Shown: one piece after another, positions 12,372-15,628 of the stretch
Layout: each line of letters begins with the position of its first letter
Position numbering within the stretch: position 1 is the stretch's first letter
Source of the DNA: an uncultured Clostridia bacterium
GTDB taxonomy: Bacteria > Bacillota > Clostridia > Oscillospirales > Oscillospiraceae
Assembly: GCA_937892865.1 (NCBI GenBank)
Contig: CALBJG010000051.1
Location: 1-15,628 of the forward strand
Direction of reading: 5' to 3'
Length of the DNA stretch: 15,628 nucleotides
Made by a program: the position numbers and the translations under genes
The notes under the pieces: generated by a model
The model's database searches: none
What the model was told of the DNA's origin: nothing
What the model saw: only the letters and a program-made list of their open reading frames with translations

Positions 12372-13172
12372 TTAGTTGTTACCCAATTCTTTGGTGCGGT
12401 GGAAAGCATCATTTACCGCTTCCATCACTGTACCCCGGAAACCACCGTTTTCCAGCGCCGCAACACCGGCTATGGTAGAGCCGCCGGGAGAACAGACCGC
12501 ATCTTTCAACTGGCCGGGATGCTGACCGCTTTCCTGCACCAGTTTTGCTGTGCCCAGCAGTGTCTGCACTGCCAGATCCTGCGCCTGCTGACGGGGCAGG
12601 CCGCAAGCAACGCCTCCATCTGCCAACGCCTCGATAAACAGACATACATAAGCAGGGCCGCAACCGGACACCGCGCTGCCTGCATCGATGAGATTTTCTG
12701 CCAAAGCGCAGAATTTACCTGCCTTTGCCATACCGGAAAGGAATTTCTCGATCTCCCCTTGGGAAACATTTTCCGCAGCATACAGAATCATACCCTCGCC
12801 TACAGAAGCCGGGGTGTTGGGCATAATGCGGATAACGGGATAATCGTCTCCCGCCATTTGATGAATACGGCTGATGGTCAAGCCTGCCGCCATGGAAACC
12901 AGCACAAAACGGTCTGTCCGCTTGGCAAGGATGGGGGCAATTTCTTCAAAAAGATACCCCATCACCTGGGGCTTGACACCCAGGAAAATATATTCGCAAT
13001 TTTCAGCAACTGCCGCAACCGCAGCGGTTTTGCATCCCAGTTCCGCTGCCAGCGCAGCGGCCTTATCCTCCGCCTTATCGGACAGTACAACGCTGCCGCC
13101 CAAGGTTTTCACAGCCGCTTTTGCCAATGCGCCGCCCATATTGCCGGTACCGATAAAACCAAATGTACCCAT
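12372..13172 (-). CDS. proC: Pyrroline-5-carboxylate reductase
   Basis: Cytoplasmic enzyme of 266 residues. It reduces pyrroline-5-carboxylate to L-proline with NAD(P)H, the last step of proline synthesis. The Rossmann motif GFIGTGNMGGAL is at residues 5-16. The C-terminal dimer and substrate domain carries the signature around SAVSGCGPAYVCLFIEAL and DAVCSPGGSTIAG. Length is typical. ATG 13172 directly follows the proA stop with no spacing, and its ribosome binding site (AGGTGAG) is inside the last proA codons, so translation is coupled. It is the last gene of proBAC, and a strong terminator follows. Confidence 0.97.
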   Translation of the reverse strand: MGTFGFIGTGNMGGALAKAAVKTLGGSVVLSDKAEDKAAALAAELGCKTAAVAAVAENCEYIFLGVKPQVMGYLFEEIAPILAKRTDRFVLVSMAAGLTISRIHQMAGDDYPVIRIMPNTPASVGEGMILYAAENVSQGEIEKFLSGMAKAGKFCALAENLIDAGSAVSGCGPAYVCLFIEALADGGVACGLPRQQAQDLAVQTLLGTAKLVQESGQHPGQLKDAVCSPGGSTIAGVAALENGGFRGTVMEAVNDAFHRTKELGNN

Positions 13173-14405
13173 TTATCTCACCTGTCCTTCTCCGTGAATT
13201 ACATATTTATAGCAACACAGTTCTTCCAAGCCCATAGGGCCCCGGGCGTGGAGTTTCTGGGTGGAAATACCCATTTCACAGCCAAGGCCGAACTCACCGC
13301 CGTCGGTAAACCGGGTGGAGCAGTTCACATACACCGCCGCGCTGTCCACCGCCGCGGTGAACAGTTTGGATGCCTGGACATCTGCGGTAATGATCGCCTC
13401 TGAATGGCCGGTGGAATGTTTTCCAATATGGTCTATGGCAGCAGAAACATCCTTTACCACCGCAACTGCCAGAATATAGTCCAAAAACTCCGTGTCAAAA
13501 TCTTTTTCTCCTGCCGGTGTGCCGGAGATGATCTGACTTGCTTCTGCATCCAGCCGCAATTCCACACGGTCTTTCAGCCGCCCCTGGAGTTTGGGCAGGA
13601 ATTCCTTTGCGATATCCCTATGCACCAAGCACACCTCTGCCGCATTGCACACAGAGGGACGGCTGGTTTTGGCGTTTTCAATAATGTCAAGGGCCATTTG
13701 CTGATCTGCCGCCTTGTCCACATAAATATGGCAGATGCCGGTGCCGGTTTGAATACACGGCACTTTGGCATTTTCCACGCAGGCGCGGATGAGCCCTGCG
13801 CCGCCTCTGGGGATCAGCAGATCCACATAGCCCACTGCGGTCATCAGTTCCGTGGCGCTTTGCCGGGTAGTATCCTGCACCAACTGCACGGCGTTGGGGT
13901 CAATGCCTGCCTTTACCAATCCTTTCTGCATCGCCTTTACAATGGCATCGGCGCTGCGGAAAGCCTCTTTACCCCCGCGCAAAACGCAGGCGCTGCCGGC
14001 TTTCAGCGCCAGCGCCGCCGCATCGGAGGTGACATTGGGACGGCTTTCGTAAATGATCGCCACCACACCCATAGGTACGCCTACCTTATTTATAATAATG
14101 CCGTTTTCTCTGGTAACGCTGCTGCGCACCCGACCCACCGGGTCCGGAAGCGCCGCCACCTGGCGGATGCCCTCTGCCATACCGGCGATCCGGGCTTCTG
14201 TCAGTTGCAGACGGTCCAGCATCACATCGGAGATGGCGCCTTTTGCCGCCTCCATATCCAATTTGTTCGCCGCCAAAATTTCCCCGGCATGATCCATCAG
14301 CGCCTGGGCCATTTCCGCAAGCGCCCGGTTTTTGGTGGCTGTGTCTGCCAAACCTACCGCCGGCGCGCAGGCTTTTGCCAACGCCAAAATCTCCCGTGTT
14401 GTCAT
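13173..14405 (-). CDS. proA: Gamma-glutamyl phosphate reductase
   Basis: Aldehyde-dehydrogenase-fold enzyme of about 410 residues that reduces gamma-glutamyl phosphate to glutamate semialdehyde with NADPH, the second step of proline synthesis. Conserved regions include MGVVAIIYESRPNVTSDAAA, LLIPRGGAGLI and the catalytic cysteine in RPSVCNAAE (Cys253), with NCSTRFTDGGEFGLGCEMGIST near the C-terminus. Two starts compete. ATG 14411 overlaps the proB stop as ATGA but lies against GGAAGGAA. ATG 14405 has better spacing (seven bases) and is used here; the difference is two residues. In either case proA is tightly coupled to proB. Confidence 0.97.
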   Translation of the reverse strand: MTTREILALAKACAPAVGLADTATKNRALAEMAQALMDHAGEILAANKLDMEAAKGAISDVMLDRLQLTEARIAGMAEGIRQVAALPDPVGRVRSSVTRENGIIINKVGVPMGVVAIIYESRPNVTSDAAALALKAGSACVLRGGKEAFRSADAIVKAMQKGLVKAGIDPNAVQLVQDTTRQSATELMTAVGYVDLLIPRGGAGLIRACVENAKVPCIQTGTGICHIYVDKAADQQMALDIIENAKTSRPSVCNAAEVCLVHRDIAKEFLPKLQGRLKDRVELRLDAEASQIISGTPAGEKDFDTEFLDYILAVAVVKDVSAAIDHIGKHSTGHSEAIITADVQASKLFTAAVDSAAVYVNCSTRFTDGGEFGLGCEMGISTQKLHARGPMGLEELCCYKYVIHGEGQVR

Positions 14406-14407
14406 AG

Positions 14408-15187
14408 TCATTTCCTTCCGATAAACCGTGTGCCTACGGCTTTTCCGTCAAACAGATCGTATAATAGTTCCGGGTCTTCCCCGTTGGTGATGACCATATC
14501 GATCCCTGCTTCCATCACAAGGGCTGCCGCCTTCAGTTTGGTGGCCATACCGCCGGTACCCAGGCAAGAGCCTGCGCCTCCGGCCAGTTCCAGGATCTCC
14601 GGGGTGATTGCTTCCACCGCAGGGATCAGGCGGGCATCCTGGTTTTTCTTGGGATCGCTGGTGTAAAGACCGTCGATATCGGACAAAAGGATCAGCAGAT
14701 CCGCATTCACCAGTTTTGCCACGATGGCAGAAAGGGTGTCGTTTTCCCCGATGGTGGTCTGAATGCCGATCTCGTCTGTGGACACAGCATCGTTTTCATT
14801 GATAATGGGCAGAACGCCCCACTGCAAAAGACGGTCCAGTGTATCGTGGACATGAACGCTCCGTCTTTCGTGCTGAATATCTTCCGCGGTGAGCAAGATC
14901 TGCGCCACCGTATGGTTATGTTCTGCAAAGAGTTTATCGTATGTATACATCAGTTCGCACTGACCGACAGCGGCGGCTGCCTGCTTGCCGGGCATATCCC
15001 CGGGACGACCGGCAAGACCCAATTTGCCTACGCCCATACCGATAGCGCCGGAGGAGACCAGCACCACTTCATTTCCTGCGTTTTTCAAATCGCTTAAAAC
15101 CTTGCACATAAGTTCCACCCGACGGATGTTCAGCCGTCCGGTGCTGTGGGCCAGTGTGGATGTGCCTACTTTGATCACGATCCGCAT
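14408..15187 (-). CDS. proB: Glutamate 5-kinase, short form without PUA domain
   Basis: Amino-acid kinase of 259 residues that phosphorylates the gamma-carboxyl of glutamate, the first and normally proline-inhibited step. Visible motifs are KVGTST (6-11), VLVSSGAIGMG, PIINENDAVST with GENDTLSA, LLSDIDGLYTSDP and GTGGMATKLKAA. The E. coli enzyme is about 367 residues because of a C-terminal PUA domain; that domain is absent here and the protein ends naturally as VGTRFIGRK before an overlapping proA start, so this is the known short form rather than a truncation. ATG 15187 has AAGGAGG about ten bases upstream. The leader is only about 25 bases, too short for a T-box. Confidence 0.96.
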   Translation of the reverse strand: MRIVIKVGTSTLAHSTGRLNIRRVELMCKVLSDLKNAGNEVVLVSSGAIGMGVGKLGLAGRPGDMPGKQAAAAVGQCELMYTYDKLFAEHNHTVAQILLTAEDIQHERRSVHVHDTLDRLLQWGVLPIINENDAVSTDEIGIQTTIGENDTLSAIVAKLVNADLLILLSDIDGLYTSDPKKNQDARLIPAVEAITPEILELAGGAGSCLGTGGMATKLKAAALVMEAGIDMVITNGEDPELLYDLFDGKAVGTRFIGRK

Positions 15188-15219
15188 AAGACCGCCTCCT
15201 TATATCTCTGTTTTTAGGA

Positions 15220-15248
15220 ATTGTACAACATTTTTTCCACAAGCGCAA
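15220..15248 (-). promoter_or_regulatory. Promoter of the proBAC operon
   Basis: On the minus strand, TTGCGC (15248-15243), exactly 17 bases, TACAAT (15225-15220). It gives a leader of about 25 bases before ATG 15187 and diverges from the infC promoter. Confidence 0.65.
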
Positions 15249-15290
15249 TAGAAAAAGCCATTTCCCGGTAAAAAGCCGGCAAAAAAGTGC

Positions 15291-15319
15291 TTGACAACTG
15301 CCCATTCCCGTGCTAATAT
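15291..15319 (+). promoter_or_regulatory. Promoter of the infC operon
   Basis: TTGACA (15291-15296), exactly 17 bases, TAATAT (15314-15319). The predicted start near 15326 leaves a structured leader of about 140 bases before infC. Confidence 0.75.
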
Positions 15320-15325
15320 AGGCGG

Positions 15326-15464
15326 GTAATAAAGAAGGCTTTACATCCGCCTCACCGTAAGCAGCAAGCAAAACGGTTAATATTCCACCTTTCCCTTAGG
15401 GGTATAGTGCGAGTATGCGGATGCTTTGGCATCCGTTTTTTTGTTGTTAATGGAGGTGCTTACC
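15326..15464 (+). promoter_or_regulatory. infC leader of the L20-leader type
   Basis: The untranslated leader of the initiation factor 3 operon. In Firmicutes infC-rpmI-rplT is preceded by a structured leader where ribosomal protein L20 causes premature termination. Here CATCCGC (15344-15350) is exactly complementary to GCGGATG (15417-15423), which is the left arm of the terminator, so an antiterminator pairing is possible. The class is inferred from position and layout; I cannot verify the L20-binding site by eye. Confidence 0.6.
15418..15442 (+). terminator. Attenuator terminator in the infC leader
   Basis: CGGATGC (15418-15424), loop TTTG, GCATCCG (15429-15435), then seven T. It ends eight bases before the infC ribosome binding site region, as expected for transcription attenuation. 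Confidence 0.88.
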
Positions 15465-15628
15465 ATCGCAAAGTTAGATCATCAGCTGAATGAGGAGATC
15501 CGTGACAAGGAGGTCCGCGTTATTGGTTCCGACGGTGCCCAGCTGGGCATCATGTCCGCCGCACAGGCCAACGCCCTGGCAGAGGAGCAGGAGCTTGACC
15601 TGGTTAAAATCTCTCCCAATGCCACTCC
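15465..15628 (+). CDS. infC: Translation initiation factor IF-3, 5' part, with AUC start
   Basis: N-terminal part of IF-3, which binds the 30S subunit and proofreads start-codon selection. The frame reads IAKLDHQLNEEI, then VRVIGSDGAQLGIM and DLVKISPNA, the usual IF-3 N-domain; the gene runs off the window. The chosen start is ATC 15465: GGAGGTG (15452-15458) ends six bases before it. The in-frame ATG at 15450 and GTG at 15456 overlap that ribosome binding site and have only T-rich terminator sequence upstream. IF-3 genes of many bacteria use AUU or AUC for autoregulation, since IF-3 rejects such starts when abundant. An annotation starting at ATG 15450 would add five residues. Confidence 0.93.
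   Translation, partial: MAKLDHQLNEEIRDKEVRVIGSDGAQLGIMSAAQANALAEEQELDLVKISPNAT

Noticed and set aside
13404..14666. A 420-codon plus-strand frame opposite proA and proB
   Set aside because: proA and proB motifs on the other strand are unambiguous, and this frame has no credible ribosome binding site or domain.
15188..15225. T-box or other riboswitch controlling proBAC
   Set aside because: The promoter lies so close that the leader is only about 25 bases; no structured element fits.
15265..15279. CCGG...CCGG hairpin between proB and infC as a terminator
   Set aside because: It has only a four-base stem and lies upstream of the infC promoter and of the proB promoter, so no transcript would need to end there.

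Overview
The window looks like chromosomal DNA of a Gram-positive, low-to-mid GC Firmicute of the class Clostridia. Gut Oscillospirales-like bacteria are my best guess, not a proven assignment. The reasons are strong AGGAGG-type ribosome binding sites, TTGACT/TATAAT promoters, intrinsic terminators, S-layer homology domains, group II ECF transporter S components without their own energising module, and the classes of riboswitch present. I see no rRNA, tRNA, CRISPR array, phage gene or transposase gene.

Layout. (1) 1-2615: a PIG-L-family deacetylase and the start of an unidentified gene run leftward. They diverge from an AraC-type regulator, which is followed by a CpsB/YwqE-like PHP phosphatase. 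(2) 2693-3928: a secreted protein with a cadherin-like domain and three SLH repeats. (3) 3979-4782: thiT, a thiamin ECF S component, behind a TPP riboswitch. (4) 4783-6300: a four-gene leftward operon of a His-rich metal-binding protein, a CooT-family nickel-binding protein, a COG2426 small membrane protein and a HIT protein. (5) 6332-8470: folT-folC behind a tetrahydrofolate riboswitch. (6) 8490-9811: a CaCA-family cation exchanger behind a yybP-ykoY (Mn2+) riboswitch. (7) 9830-12138: queT behind a preQ1-I riboswitch, followed by a DUF2156 protein and a GNAT acetyltransferase. (8) 12146-12316: a palindromic REP/REPIN-like repeat. (9) 12337-15248: the proline operon proB-proA-proC, leftward. 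(10) 15291-15628: the infC leader (L20-leader type) and the start of infC, which appears to use an AUC start codon.

The unifying theme is cofactor and metal economy. Three ECF S components (thiamin, folate, queuosine precursor) and one metal exchanger sit within about 6.5 kb, and each is preceded by its own riboswitch with a visible intrinsic terminator or terminator-like hairpin. Between them lies an operon that pairs a His-rich protein with CooT, recalling the cooJ/cooT nickel chaperones but with no CO dehydrogenase gene in view. All assignments come from reading motifs by eye. No database search or folding calculation was run.
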